A stretch of 64,000 nucleotides of DNA from Rhynchopus sp. YZ270_cl-10 (GCA_964035575.1 OZ037840.1:1426001-1490000), one strand, 5' to 3'. Numbered from the stretch's first letter, positions 41,646 to 52,462 are shown. The notes: a model not told the origin generated them from the sequence alone. Numbers and translations are program-made.

Positions 41646-42035
41646 ATATAACCCTGATTTTTCCGCCCCCCTTCACATACTTCCTGTAGGTACATTTTTT
41701 TGGACCCGATATCCATTTTTTCGGGAAATTTCCGAAAAGTTAGCGCGCGCCCTGACTACAACTATCCCCCATTTTTTGAGAAGAAAAAACTGGCGATATT
41801 TTTTATTTTATCCGCCATTGGGGGGTATGTAATTTGACCGGTTCTGACCGGTAACTAAACCAGTGTGTTGTCAAAAATTCCCGAAATAATCGGGTATTTT
41901 TGTGTACAAATAGTACCCGGTCAAAATAGGGTATGTAATTTGACCGGCACCCCATTTTGACCGGCATTTTGACCGGGTACTATTTATACACAAAAAACAC
42001 GGGTTGCCTACGACGCTTCTAAGGTGCTCGCTCTC
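41646..42035. other. Noncoding with a 32-bp-arm hairpin
   Basis: Arms at about 41898-41930 and 41961-41993 pair (GTACAAATAGTACCCGGTCA against TGACCGGGTACTATTTATAC). TTTGACCGG words recur around it. No gene. Confidence 0.6.
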
Positions 42036-42416
42036 CATACCTAGACCCTCGAATTTTTTTTTTTGCCCCTATATTGGGCTAATTTCGACGATTTGAGGCC
42101 ATTAAAAGCAAAATTTGGCACTTTTGAGCATCTGTGGGGGTCTAAAACGCGGTTCCGCGAACCCAAAATTTCGTGATTTTTACCAAAAACAAGTCGATTT
42201 TTGAAAAAATCTCAAAAAAAAAAATCCCAAATTTTTTTTTTCACAAGTGTTTTTGAGGCCTGCTCACTACACCCTAGGTCCCCTTCTGGGACCAAAAAGT
42301 CAAAAAAAGCAAGAATTGGGCTGTTTTGAGCATCTAGAGTTAATTCCCCAGTCATTTTCTGTACCACCAGTGCATTTAGTATGGGCCAGCGCCTTGTCAA
42401 AAAATCAAAAAATCTC
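42036..42416 (+). repeat. Repeat X, left piece, split by the LINE
   Basis: Host repeat, also inverted at 49206-49572. Its last 316 bp (42101-42416) are duplicated at 46310-46625 on the far side of the LINE, apparently without change. Confidence 0.9.
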
Positions 42417-45400
42417 TGACCACCTCAAGCAACTGGTGGAGGTGGAGGATGCTTTGGTGATGCAGCACCTCACGCACGTTGTGGACATCCTGAGGAGGGG
42501 CGAGGCGTGCCCGTCGGTGGCTCCGTTCTTTGCTGGTGCACGGCTGACTGCGCTCCCGAAGAAGTCTGGTGGTGTCCGCCCCATTGCAGTGGAGGAGACC
42601 TTGCGCCGTCTCACGGGGAAGTCTCTGGCTCGCGAGGTGAAAGATGCTGCGCGTGCGACCCTTCTCCCTGGGAACCAGGTGGGTGTGGCTGTTGACGGTG
42701 GCCTGGAAGCTGCGACCGCTGCAATCTGCGATTACTCGAAGCGCAATGCCGGTAAGGATCGCGTGCTGCTAAAGATTGACTTTGCGAATGCGTTCAACTC
42801 TGTGCACAGAGGGGCTTTCATGCAACCAGTAGCTACACACCTCCCTGGCTTGCTCCCTTTTGTTCAGTGGTGCTACGGTGTCGAATCTCTCCTGATCTTC
42901 GGAGATGTGGAGCTGTCGTCGATGTGTGGTGCACAGCAGGGTGATCCGCTAGGGCCGCTGCTTTTCTCCCTGGCCATCAAACAGGTCACAGAGACGATGA
43001 AGCAACAGGAGGGGGTGGATCTCTCTGTCTGGTACCTTGATGACGGCACAATCGGTGGATCGCCACAGGGTGTCAGTCTGGCTTTTCAGACACTCATCCG
43101 CATTTCCGGGGAAATGGGCCTCGCAGTCAAACTCCCGAAGTGTGAACTGATACCGCTCTCGGAGAGTCAGACAGACGAGTTCCTGGTCGCCGTTGGTTTC
43201 GACGTGTCCGGCCTCAAGGTCATCCGAAATGGTTTTGAGTTCTTGGGGGCCCCTATTGGGAACGATGAATTCTGCGAAGGATTCATGCAGGCCAAAGTGG
43301 CGGAGTTCGCCCACAACCTCCGTCTTCTGGGGAAGGTGCGTGATCCGCAGCTGGCTCTGACCCTCCTCCGTCACTGTGAAGGGTTCTGTCGCATCGTGTT
43401 CCACATGCGCGCCATTGGCCACCGCTGCTCGCATGGGTACCTGACTGGTTACGATGATGAGGTGGACAAGGTGCTCGCCAGCATCCTGGGGGATCCCGAC
43501 GGCCACTTGCCTCCTGCGGCCCGCCTGCAAGCTGCCCTCCCTGTGAACCAAGGTGGGCTCGGGGTACGTCGAGCACGCGACCACTGGCTGGCCGCCGCTC
43601 TTGGCTCTTCGAGCGCCCATCTCGGTACCTGCCTGGCGTTGGACCCCGCGTTCAATTGGGACGCCGATGGCTGGCGATCCTCCGCCTCGCAGTACAACTC
43701 ACTTGTTGCGGAGGACGACCCTGTGGACCCGTCCGAGAGGCCCTGCCGTGCCATCCCGCAACGTGACTTGTCTGCAGCCATCGTCGATGTGCAGCGCCGC
43801 TCCCTCATGGATGGAGCCGATACGATGGATAGGGCCAGGCTCCTGTCCCTCTCCTTGCCGGGCACTGGTGCCTGGGTTACCGCTCTACCTGAGCCCGCCA
43901 ACCGCATTGCCCCGGAGGCCTACACTGCTGCTTTGCGCCTCAGGCTTGGAGTCCCGCTCTACTCCGCGTCTACGAAGTGCGACAAATGTGGTGTGAAGAT
44001 GGACGCCATGGGTGTGCACGTGCTGAACTGTCCGCGAGGGGGGTGCCGTATCCAGCGCCACAATGCTACGAGGGACACCCTGGGAGCTCTTTGCTCTGAT
44101 GCTGGGCTCGCTCCTTCCTTGGAACCGCTTCACATTGTGCTTGGTAACCAGAAACCTGCGGACGTTTTCCTGCCTATGGGGATCGGGGAGAGGCGTGGTA
44201 GGTGCTTGGATGTGAGTGTGGTGAATCCGTCGTCACAGTGCTACCTCGAAGGGTCGTCCAAGGCCAAAGGGTACGCCGCATCCAAGGGTCAGATCCAGAA
44301 GCGTGGCAAGCACCAGGACGCCTGCGAGACAGCCCGCGTCGCCTTCACCCCCTTCATCATGGAAGTACACGGGGGCCTGGGTGACGAAGCGGCCGTCGTG
44401 TGGAAGCAGTTGTGCCGGGTTGCGAGTGACAGGAGGGGTGGGAACTACGCCAAACACTCCATGCTCTGGGGTCAGCGCCTCGGTGTCAGTCTCATGCGGG
44501 AGGTAGGTAAGGCCCTGGCGAGCCGTGGCACCCTATGCCTCGACATTGGTGGAGAGCTTCGCCAGCGTCGGCCTCTGGCGGCCCCTACGCCGTGTGTGCC
44601 AGGGGAGTACTACGCCCGTGACCAGCGCGTCGTAGATCCGTACGTGGCCCCATGCACCGATGAGCTCCTCCTCAGACTCGAGGCAGAGGATCCGGCGGTA
44701 CCCGACCTGATGGACGTCCAGAGGCTCAACGACGAGCTGGCTGCGAGGGTCGAGCTGGAAGAGTGGATGGCCCGCCGTGACACTGAACACGCCCTGCATG
44801 CCGCCCTACCCCTGCAGCACCCCGACAACCTGACATGTCCGGTGGACACGGTGGACACCCTGCAGTCCATGATTGCCGATGATGCTGACACCTTTGAGAG
44901 AGATCATCAGCTCTTCATCCTGCAGGCCACCACCCCCCCGGACTTCACCTTCACTGTTGGGGACAGCGCTTTCGATGCGTTTGCTTTGGCCACAGCCGGT
45001 GTGTTGGCTTCTGGTGAACTCCGCAACAGGGCCGTCCGCCAGGTGACCGTGAACAGAGACCTGGCTGAGCGGACCAGGCCCTCCCTCCTACAGTGGGCTA
45101 CCCTCAAGCTTCTCCAGGGCAATGCGGATGTCCGGTCCTGGCCCGACCCCATCCTCCTCGAGGGTCTGGCGCGGGCCACAGGGGTAGCTATCCTCTGCAT
45201 CATCGGGGGTCAGAAGCCCACAGTGCTGTTGCCACTCTGCAGGTCCAGGGACGTAGTCGGCCTGGCGCACAGTGGAGAGGATCACGCTCCTTTTGTCCCG
45301 ATCGCCCTGCCTGAGGCCATCCGCCAGCACGTCCTGGCGCTTCCCCCACCGCCGACTCCTCCTACCGCCTTCTGCCACTCCACCGCTCTCATGAGTGGCA

Positions 45401-46309
45401 AGCTGGCCGACCGCCACAACATTAAGGTAGGGACCTGCGAGTCGTGCCAGCGCTGCTGCTCAGGCGCTGACACCCACTGGGAGTGCCTGTCGTGTGGGTC
45501 TTGGGCGTGCACTGTATGCTTCCCCTCGGTGCCCTTGTGCCCTCGCGTCCAGGGGCCCCTCTCCTCCTACCGTGCGCACCGCAATTCCGACCGTGCCCAA
45601 ACCCTCACCATCCCCATTTCCTCGACCCAGACTCAGCAGACGGGAGGCTCCTTCACAGCCAACACAGCCCCCGCTGCCGAGCCTTCCGTCGCCGCCCCCG
45701 CCCCGACACCGACTTCGACACCGATTCCCCCGACTGGTGGCTCTTCTGCAGCTCACCCGGACCCCGATGCCGTCCCCGACCTCACTCCTCCCACCGTAGC
45801 CGCCTGGTACCAGCGGTACCACCCCATCAACGGTTGCACTCCCTTGACTCCCCCGGCTGCGCTGTCCGCCTTCCAAGCTTGGTGTAACTGCCGCCCCATG
45901 CCGGAAGTGGACCGCGCCCCGTCCGCCCGTCTTCTCGCAGAGCTGCAGGACCTCCTGCCGACCGCGGCGTAGACCTGACCAATTCCCCCCTTTTTTCCTC
46001 CCCTCCCTCCTTCCCCCCCTTCTTCCCTTTCTTCTTTTTTGGCTATTTTTATTTCGTTCATAGCCTAGATTCGGACCTGATTTCAGGCCGACCGTGTACA
46101 GCCGGGTAGAGCCAGACAACGTCTACAGCTGTGGCCCAAGGAGGTCCCCAGTGTCGTCAGCCAATCCCCTTAACCCAACAAAAGACTACAAATTAAAAAA
46201 CAATCTAGAAAAAAAAAAAAAAAAGTAAAAGAATGCCCTTCCTCAGTCCGGAAGTATCACCTCAACCGGTTACCTGCCGTAAAAGCGAGTGAGGTTACAG
46301 AGAGATCAA
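42417..46309 (+). mobile_element. 5'-truncated non-LTR retrotransposon (LINE) with REL endonuclease
   Basis: The insert lies between two 316-bp direct repeats (42101-42416, 46310-46625), which are best read as an unusually long target-site duplication. It starts only about 45 codons before the first RT motif, so N-terminal DNA-binding domains are missing, as expected from incomplete reverse transcription. The 3' part includes a 337-bp untranslated region with an internal A run at 46208 and ends near GGTTACAGAGAGATCA. An open frame throughout and identical flanks indicate a young insertion. Confidence 0.88.
42418..45972 (+). CDS. LINE polyprotein, partial: RT, zinc knuckle, REL endonuclease, OTU-like domain, zinc finger
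   Basis: The frame continues open upstream into repeat X, but the LINE part starts at 42418. RT motifs in order: LTALPKKSGGVRPIAV, LLKIDFANAFNSVH (catalytic Asp), GAQQGDPLGPLLF, VWYLDDG (catalytic Asp pair, about 43039) and FLGAPIG. A CCHC cluster (C..C, then H....C, 43978-44032) precedes GRCLDVSVVNPS and ...FTPFIMEVHGG, the pattern of the restriction-like endonuclease of R2-type LINEs. At about 44850-45310 the sequence resembles an OTU cysteine protease (GDSAFDAFALAT, then WPDPILLEGLA, then HAPFVPI), but the position of the catalytic Cys appears to be Phe. A ZZ-like finger (C..C, W.C..C, C..C, 45437-45537) and a Pro/Thr tail follow. It nicks target DNA and copies its RNA there by target-primed reverse transcription. 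Lacks its N terminus. Confidence 0.85.
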   Translation, partial: DHLKQLVEVEDALVMQHLTHVVDILRRGEACPSVAPFFAGARLTALPKKSGGVRPIAVEETLRRLTGKSLAREVKDAARATLLPGNQVGVAVDGGLEAATAAICDYSKRNAGKDRVLLKIDFANAFNSVHRGAFMQPVATHLPGLLPFVQWCYGVESLLIFGDVELSSMCGAQQGDPLGPLLFSLAIKQVTETMKQQEGVDLSVWYLDDGTIGGSPQGVSLAFQTLIRISGEMGLAVKLPKCELIPLSESQTDEFLVAVGFDVSGLKVIRNGFEFLGAPIGNDEFCEGFMQAKVAEFAHNLRLLGKVRDPQLALTLLRHCEGFCRIVFHMRAIGHRCSHGYLTGYDDEVDKVLASILGDPDGHLPPAARLQAALPVNQGGLGVRRARDHWLAAALGSSSAHLGTCLALDPAFNWDADGWRSSASQYNSLVAEDDPVDPSERPCRAIPQRDLSAAIVDVQRRSLMDGADTMDRARLLSLSLPGTGAWVTALPEPANRIAPEAYTAALRLRLGVPLYSASTKCDKCGVKMDAMGVHVLNCPRGGCRIQRHNATRDTLGALCSDAGLAPSLEPLHIVLGNQKPADVFLPMGIGERRGRCLDVSVVNPSSQCYLEGSSKAKGYAASKGQIQKRGKHQDACETARVAFTPFIMEVHGGLGDEAAVVWKQLCRVASDRRGGNYAKHSMLWGQRLGVSLMREVGKALASRGTLCLDIGGELRQRRPLAAPTPCVPGEYYARDQRVVDPYVAPCTDELLLRLEAEDPAVPDLMDVQRLNDELAARVELEEWMARRDTEHALHAALPLQHPDNLTCPVDTVDTLQSMIADDADTFERDHQLFILQATTPPDFTFTVGDSAFDAFALATAGVLASGELRNRAVRQVTVNRDLAERTRPSLLQWATLKLLQGNADVRSWPDPILLEGLARATGVAILCIIGGQKPTVLLPLCRSRDVVGLAHSGEDHAPFVPIALPEAIRQHVLALPPPPTPPTAFCHSTALMSGKLADRHNIKVGTCESCQRCCSGADTHWECLSCGSWACTVCFPSVPLCPRVQGPLSSYRAHRNSDRAQTLTIPISSTQTQQTGGSFTANTAPAAEPSVAAPAPTPTSTPIPPTGGSSAAHPDPDAVPDLTPPTVAAWYQRYHPINGCTPLTPPAALSAFQAWCNCRPMPEVDRAPSARLLAELQDLLPTAA

Positions 46310-46625
46310 ATTAAAAGCAAAATTTGGCACTTTTGAGCATCTGTGGGGGTCTAAAACGCGGTTCCGCGAACCCAAAATTTCGTGATTTTTACCAAAAACA
46401 AGTCGATTTTTGAAAAAATCTCAAAAAAAAAAATCCCAAATTTTTTTTTTCACAAGTGTTTTTGAGGCCTGCTCACTACACCCTAGGTCCCCTTCTGGGA
46501 CCAAAAAGTCAAAAAAAGCAAGAATTGGGCTGTTTTGAGCATCTAGAGTTAATTCCCCAGTCATTTTCTGTACCACCAGTGCATTTAGTATGGGCCAGCG
46601 CCTTGTCAAAAAATCAAAAAATCTC
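46310..46625 (+). repeat. 316-bp direct repeat, right of LINE (target duplication)
   Basis: Copy of 42101-42416 at offset 4,209. Repeat X resumes its normal sequence after this point (TTTACACGGGTTGCCGACGA), as in the inverted copy near 49.75 kb. Confidence 0.9.
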
Positions 46626-46639
46626 AAAAATTTACACGG

Positions 46640-46810
46640 GTTGCCGACGATCGTAGTACGAAATTTTACGATCGTAAAATTTTACGATCGTTACGATCGT
46701 AAATTTTCGTAAAATTTCGTAAAATTTCGTACAACGAAATTTTACGATCGTAAACGATCGTAGTACGATCGTAGACGAAATTTTACGAAATTTTACGATC
46801 GTAGTACGTT
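46640..46810. repeat. ACGATCGTA/AAATTTTACG palindrome cluster
   Basis: ACGATCGT occurs many times in 170 bp mixed with AAATTTTACG and CGTAAAATTT. A related cluster in inverted setting is at 49615-49750, next to the other copy of repeat X, so it is part of that repeat's family. Confidence 0.75.
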
Positions 46811-46959
46811 TGCCAAACGAAATAACGAATATCGCTTGAAATACCGTTCGATATTCCTTGCATGGTGTGCATGAAGCACACACAAGGTATATCAAACGAT
46901 AATCAATCAGATAAAACGTTACATCATTGGAAAATTGTTGGCACCGCCGCCCTGTCTTC

Positions 46960-47830
46960 GTATTTATTACGTCGACAGGCCAAACAACGTTGGGCTCAGA
47001 AGAAGCAGTGCTAGACAGTCACTGGGGATCAACATGAGAACCAACTCCCAACAACACAGGCTACCGAAGTAGCAGGTGGGGTGTTGCGGGTGTTTGGGGT
47101 GAAAGAAAATTGATTTTGGTAAGTTCCAGCAGAAAATTCTTAAGTTTGCAATAGCGAGAAGGGTTACACTGCTCTTGCGAGCTGTGAACCGGTAAGGTTG
47201 AGAAGGGTGACACGGCATACAAGTACAAGTACAAGTAAGACGTACCTTCTGCAAAGGCTGAATTCGCAATTCTAAGGGATATGAATTCAGCCCCCACATG
47301 TTTTTTTGAGATTATCATTCCATGGTATACTACGCGTTCCCGAAGAATGAATCACCCCCTCCTCGTTCATGCAAACTTAAGAAAATTCTGAAGTAACTAC
47401 AACCTGGCGTGCGGGTGCAGATGCATTGCTTTGTTCTTTCCTCAAAGTCATGTGTGATCTCTCGGGTCTGTACTAAAGTCAGTGTTTAGATAAGCATCCA
47501 CTTGACTCGTTCTAACAACCGTTGAAATCTAGAACAAAACAATACACTGCCCCTTCTCACACCAAGCCGCCATGCTTCAAGAGCATGCCCTGGGCAAAAA
47601 TTACTGTGACAAAAATTAGTTTTCTGGGGGAACGCAATATTTTCTTGTGCCTAGTCCTCCGCAAGCAGAGGACAGACTTTCCGGATCCCGAAGTCGAATT
47701 TCTTGCACTAGCTATGCTCCCTGGGTTAATGGCTATAGCAGTGACTGACAGAGTGTTCCCACTCCCCTTTCCACCCCATATGTTCGCTCGTTCTGCACAG
47801 TTGGTTCTCGATGTTGCACTCGCGATACCT
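46960..47830. repeat. Repeat T, copy 1 (gene relic-like)
   Basis: Two blocks, about 46970-47110 and 47565-47770, are inverted at 61250-61350 and 60655-60890. Conserved segments such as CTATGCTCCCTGGGTTAATG and frames like RTDFP, LALAMLPGLMAIAVTD suggest a decayed gene. The protein family is not recognised. The sequence between 46811 and 46960 and between the blocks shows no gene. Confidence 0.7.
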
Positions 47831-48042
47831 GTTTAAAAGTGAAGTTGTGAGCGGTGGGGAATTTAAAGAAGGTGATTTCTTTAAAAAATAAGTTGGCCTG
47901 AGGGTGTAAAACATTGTTAGGGTAGATAAACAAATTTATTTGTTTCTTGTCCACCGTACGTACAGAATCTCGAGATTCCCAGAAAAAAATGTTTGTTTTT
48001 AAAAATGTTTATTGTGACCTGAGCGGTACTTTAGAGTGTTTT

Positions 48043-48172
48043 TAGACACACTTGTGACCCCACCGAGGAAAGCAATCGGCTCGCGCAATCAAAAGAAAGC
48101 AGAGAAAAGGGAAAAAATAAAAAGGAAAAAAGTTGGGTACCGTGCGCCTGCGGTGCTACCTGTTCCCAGTCA
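48043..48172 (+). repeat. SINE-like dispersed repeat, short copy at 48.0 kb
   Basis: GACACACTTGTGACCCCACC to GCGCCTGCGGTGCTACCTGT, the first 130 bp of the family. Repeat W follows after 33 bp. Confidence 0.75.
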
Positions 48173-48204
48173 ACAACACAATTTCATCTGAAGTTGGGTT
48201 TGCA

Positions 48205-48325
48205 GACCTGAAAATGACCCTTGCTTACGAGTATGGGTTCATACTTTGTGAAAATTTAAGTCACTAAAAGTTTGCCCATTTTTCCGTATATCCCCCAACA
48301 CAGCCCGGGATTGGCTCGGAAATGC
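48205..48325 (+). repeat. Repeat W, copy 2
   Basis: Direct relative of 41524-41645. Bases 48326-48764 after it hold no recognisable gene. Confidence 0.7.
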
Positions 48326-48764
48326 CACAAAACTGCCACGGAAGCATGCAAGGCTCTATCCGCGCAAAATGTGGAAGCGTTCTGGGAGCAGTGGCGAACC
48401 CGCTAAACGTACAAGAACATTATAAAAAACTGAGAACTAACATCGCCGTATCCCCCCTAATGACACCTACCATCAACGAGGCATGTGAAATCAATGTAGT
48501 TGTCTCCCTTCTGCTTGCCCCGCTCCCATGGTAGCGATTTTTTTCCAACATTTTTTCCCCAACTAATATTTTTTTCCGTACGTACGTACAGAATTTCAAA
48601 ACGTCTCGGACAAGAAACAAATAAATTTATTTATCTACCCTTATGGAGACTTTTTGGAGGAAATACGAGTCGACGGCCTTATTTTGTTGAATATTCACCA
48701 GAAAGTTAAACATATTTACATACCTTGTCTTGCGCCTTCGCTGCTGTCAAGGTGCCTTCTCTGG

Positions 48765-48932
48765 GTACCCAGTACCCAGTACCCAGTACCCAGTACCCAG
48801 TACCCAGTACCCAGTACCCAGTACCCAGTACCCAGTACCCAGTACCCAGTACCCAGTACCCAGTACCCAGTACCCAGTACCCAGTACCCAGTACCCAGTA
48901 CCCAGTACCCAGTACCCAGTACCCAGTACCCA
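48765..48932. repeat. (TACCCAG)n satellite, about 24 units
   Basis: Same 7-bp motif and orientation as 27579-27729. It is followed 15 bp later by a perfect 33-bp palindrome. Confidence 0.97.
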
Positions 48933-48946
48933 TAATACCCAAATAA

Positions 48947-48979
48947 TTTAGGATAATACCCACTGGGTATTATCCTAAA
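48947..48979. repeat. Perfect 16-bp-arm hairpin after the satellite
   Basis: TTTAGGATAATACCCA, one central C, then its exact complement. The arms contain TACCCA, the satellite's own word. Confidence 0.85.
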
Positions 48980-49040
48980 TGGGTACAACAAACTTGGGCA
49001 CTAAGTGACTTTTCCCTTTTTTTTATTTGTTTCAATACTC

Positions 49041-49965
49041 CAAGGAATTTGCTAAGGAAAAGTCGATATTGTGGGCCCCTGTAGTAGTGCATATGGTTTA
49101 CCCCCAGATCGTCAAAACACCCGATTTTTGCGTTTTTTTGCACTTTTTGGTGCCCAAAAACCCAACTCAGGGGTCGAAATTTTCCCGAAAAAAAAATTTT
49201 TTTTTTTGAGATTTTTCGATTTTTTGACAAGGCGCTGGCCCATACAAAATGCACTGGTGGTACAGAAAATGACTGGGGAATTAACTCTAGATGCTCAAAA
49301 CAGCCCAATTCTTGCTTTTTTTGACTTTTTGGTCCCAGAAGGGTACCTAGGGTGTAGTGAGCAGGCCTCAAAAACACTTGTGAAAAATTTTTTTGATGTT
49401 TTTTAAGGTTCAAAAATCGACTTGTCTTTTTGGTAAAAACCACGAAATTTCGGGTTCGCAAAACCGCGTTTTAGACCCCCACAGATGCTCAAAAGTGCCA
49501 AATTTTGCTTTTAATGGCCTCAAATCGTCGAAATTAGCCCTCTTTAGGGGCGAAAAAAAAAATTCGAGAGTCCCTTTCCCTGGGAGGCAATAGCCACCGG
49601 CAACGACACCACTACGAAATTTTACGAGATTTTACGAGATTTTACGAAATTTTACGATCGTAAATTTTCGTAGTACGATCGTAAATTTTCGTAGTACGAG
49701 GAAAAAAAGGCTACGATCGTAAAATTTCGTACTACGATCGTCGGCAACCCGTGAAAATTTAAAAAAAAATTTTTTTTTCTTTTTCGGGAAAATTTCGACC
49801 CCTGAGTTGGGTTTTTGGGCACCAAAAAGTGCAAAAAAACGCAAAAATCGGGTGTTTTGACGATCTGGGTGTAAACCATATGCATTATGCACCTTATGCA
49901 TTACTGCAGGGGCCCGCATTTCGTGTACAAAAACACGCATATTTCACATTTCCTTAGCAATTCTT
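49041..49965. repeat. Foldback element enclosing repeat X, copy 3
   Basis: Left arm 49041-49200 and right arm about 49760-49965 are inverted (GATCGTCAAAACACCCGATT; TTGGTGCCCAAAAACCCAAC; CTAAGGAAA). The interior holds repeat X inverted (49206-49572) and an ACGATCGTA palindrome cluster (49615-49750). This copy has no LINE, so it shows the uninterrupted state of X. Confidence 0.8.
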
Positions 49966-51181
49966 TTCACAAGTACGGAGTTTGACCTGACAAAATTTTG
50001 TTTTATCGCCCAAAATCGGGCGTGGTAGGTCATAAAATGGCCCAAAGAATCCAAAGAAAACCTCAGAAATAGATGTTCGCGAAAAAATTTCGCAAGTCAA
50101 AATTCAGCCGCAATACCCTGTGACTGTAGTGGCTAGAGAACACGCATGCAGACCCGTTCCTTGCAATTTCCAGTGTTGTGTTTATCAATGCATGCATCCA
50201 GAGGACCCCTGGTTTACGAAATCGTAGGCACTCCTGTGCAAAAATGAAGTCGGTTTTTGACCCAAAATCGGGGTGGGTGGGCCATAATTTGCTCCAAATT
50301 TGGCCGAAAATTGGGATTTTTCTGAAAATTTCATTGTGCCCAGCAAAAATCCTTGCTTTTTTGAAGAATTTTCCAAAAAATATGCTATACCCCCTATGAC
50401 TGGACCCAACTCCCCTCACTCTTTTTTTTTTCACCCAAAGGGCCGGTCAAATTTTACACACTAATACACAAAGTTACATACCCCCCATTCTACAGTTATC
50501 CCCCACTACAATTATCCCTCCCCCCCCTTTACATCACACAGGCCGATGACCACCATTTCATCTGACCGATGAGTAGAAGCGGAAGTAGAGCATATCAAAG
50601 GTAAACCTCGAAATGGATGTAGGACAGCACAGTTAGGGACCCAGTGTACATTGTGTACAATGAGAGGCACATTCGTTTTACAATTTTTCTCTCTTTTTTT
50701 TTTTTTGCTTTTGATACCGTGTAGATACCTCGCTTTTTTTTCGTGTGAGCTCTACTCAGATTTTTATGTGCCCTGCGTCTGCCAACAAACGGCGAGGGCG
50801 TTTGCGCTCAACCATCTCTTCTTTAGTATGTCAATTACAACGTTTCTGCGGTGATACAAAAACAAAAAAAAAAACGTTTTTTTTTTTTAGATGTGTGCAC
50901 CAGAGACGCATTCATCTTTGAATGTTTTCCACATTGTTCACAGCATTTTTTCTATTCCTACGAAGCTTGCTTTAAAGGAGAAATAGTATTACCGGGTACG
51001 GTCGCCAAATCATCCCTCAAACAGGAGGATTTTTGTGCAATCAACGAAAAACAACTTTACTTACCTTACCCCGATCCTACTATTTTTGTGAGGTATTTTT
51101 TTTTGTTTGAAACAGTGCCGTGGAATGTAGAATGCCAGAAGGGGCCAAACAGTATTGGAGTACAATTGGTAAAAACAATGT
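49966..51181. other. Noncoding stretch, no gene seen
   Basis: CCCAAAATCGGG.GTGG and nearby words recur at about 50009 and 50262, suggesting an old duplicated repeat. Short TTATCCCCCACTACA words at 50495-50520 belong to the MITE family of 18461. Open frames at 50651-51189 have no recognisable domain. Confidence 0.4.
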
Positions 51182-51183
51182 TA

Positions 51184-51481
51184 CAGTAAGACAACAAACA
51201 CCGGTGGGGTAAAAACACCGGAGGGGTAAAAACTAAGGTGGATTTTGGGATTTCAAAATTCTAAGGAGGGTTTTTACCCCTCCGATGTTTTTACCCCTGG
51301 ACATGAGAATTTTGATGGCAAGCCCCACCCTTTTCCCCAATATCTCACCTCATAATTAAACACCGGTGGGGTAGGAACATAGGTGGGGTAAAAACACCGG
51401 AGGGGTAAAAACTAAGGTGGATTTTGGGATTTCAAAACTCTAAGGAGGGTTTTTACCCCTCCGATGTTTGTTGTCTTACTG
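51184..51481. mobile_element. 298-bp Tc1/mariner-type MITE, TA target
   Basis: Ends TA-CAGTAAGACAACAAACA and TGTTTGTTGTCTTACTG-TA. Inside, a palindromic block (CCGGAGGGGTAAAAACTAAG ... TTTTTACCCCTCCG) occurs twice, at about 51206-51292 and 51383-51470. No gene. Confidence 0.85.
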
Positions 51482-51826
51482 TATTTCAATGATGATATAG
51501 GTGAGCTACCGACACCTTTCCCTTTCTTTTTTGTCAGTTGTGTGTTGTGTGTGCACGTTTAGGAAGGCAACTTCCTTCTTGAGCCCCGCCGACTTCATTT
51601 CCTTGGATCTTCCAGGACCGTACATGCTCCGTTCTCTAAGGGAATAGCCAAAAATAAAAAAAGAGAAATTATGAATTGGTGTGGCACGTTACCCTACTTT
51701 TCAAGCACATACACACTACATAAGAACTACACAAAAATGACTTTTTTTTTGGGGCGTTTACTGGGGGGGGGGGGGGGGGGGGGGGGCGCAGGCACCTCGC
51801 TACTTTCTGGGGGGTGTGTTTACAGT

Positions 51827-52455
51827 GGGGGGGGGGGGGGGGGTAGGGGGTACGACTCCAGCCATTTTTTGCGCACGGAAAATTCATTTGGCATTATCTG
51901 GTCATCTCCAAGGCAACTGCGGGTGAAAAACACCCTCAGAGTGGGTCACAGGGGGCCTGTGGGTCGAAAAACGACCCAGAAGCCACCCCAGAATACAAAA
52001 AAATGGAAAAAAATAGTGAAAAAACGGCTTTTTTCACGTTTTGGCCACTTTGGGCAAAATAGCGATTTTTCGAGAAAAAAATCAAAAACCGGGATATTTT
52101 TTGACATCACAAAGCCTCCTTTGGCACAAATATACCCCAAAAGTGGCCTGTGAGTCCATTCCAACCTGTTTTGGACATATTTGACACTTTTGGAAGTGTT
52201 TTTTTGGTGTTTTTAGGTCAAAAAAATGCCCAAGACGTCCCCAAGACATCCCCAAGACACTTTGCACACCCCCTGTTACGGTCATATTTTTTTCGTTTTT
52301 TTGCCTGAAACCCCCAAAATACCCCTCCCGGACCCCACATAGTCCCGAATATCCATCACACACCCACTCAGAGTGAGTAGAAGCACCCCAAAATAAAATA
52401 TTTTTTAAAGCCCTTCAACTTCAACATGGATGCTGCCGAAACTGAAGCACAATTT
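51827..52455. repeat. 0.63-kb repeat U, copy 2 (inverted), starting in poly-G
   Basis: Reverse complement of 36092-36730. It stops 8 bp short of the stop codon of the transposase gene at 52463. Between 51767 and 51786 lies another G run. No gene inside. Confidence 0.9.
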
Positions 52456-52462
52456 TAGGGCT

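Noticed and set aside
42247-42417. N-terminal extension of the LINE protein into the left repeat
   Set aside because: The frame is open there by chance, and the same sequence flanks the LINE on the right and occurs alone at 49.2-49.6 kb. It is target DNA, not LINE coding sequence.
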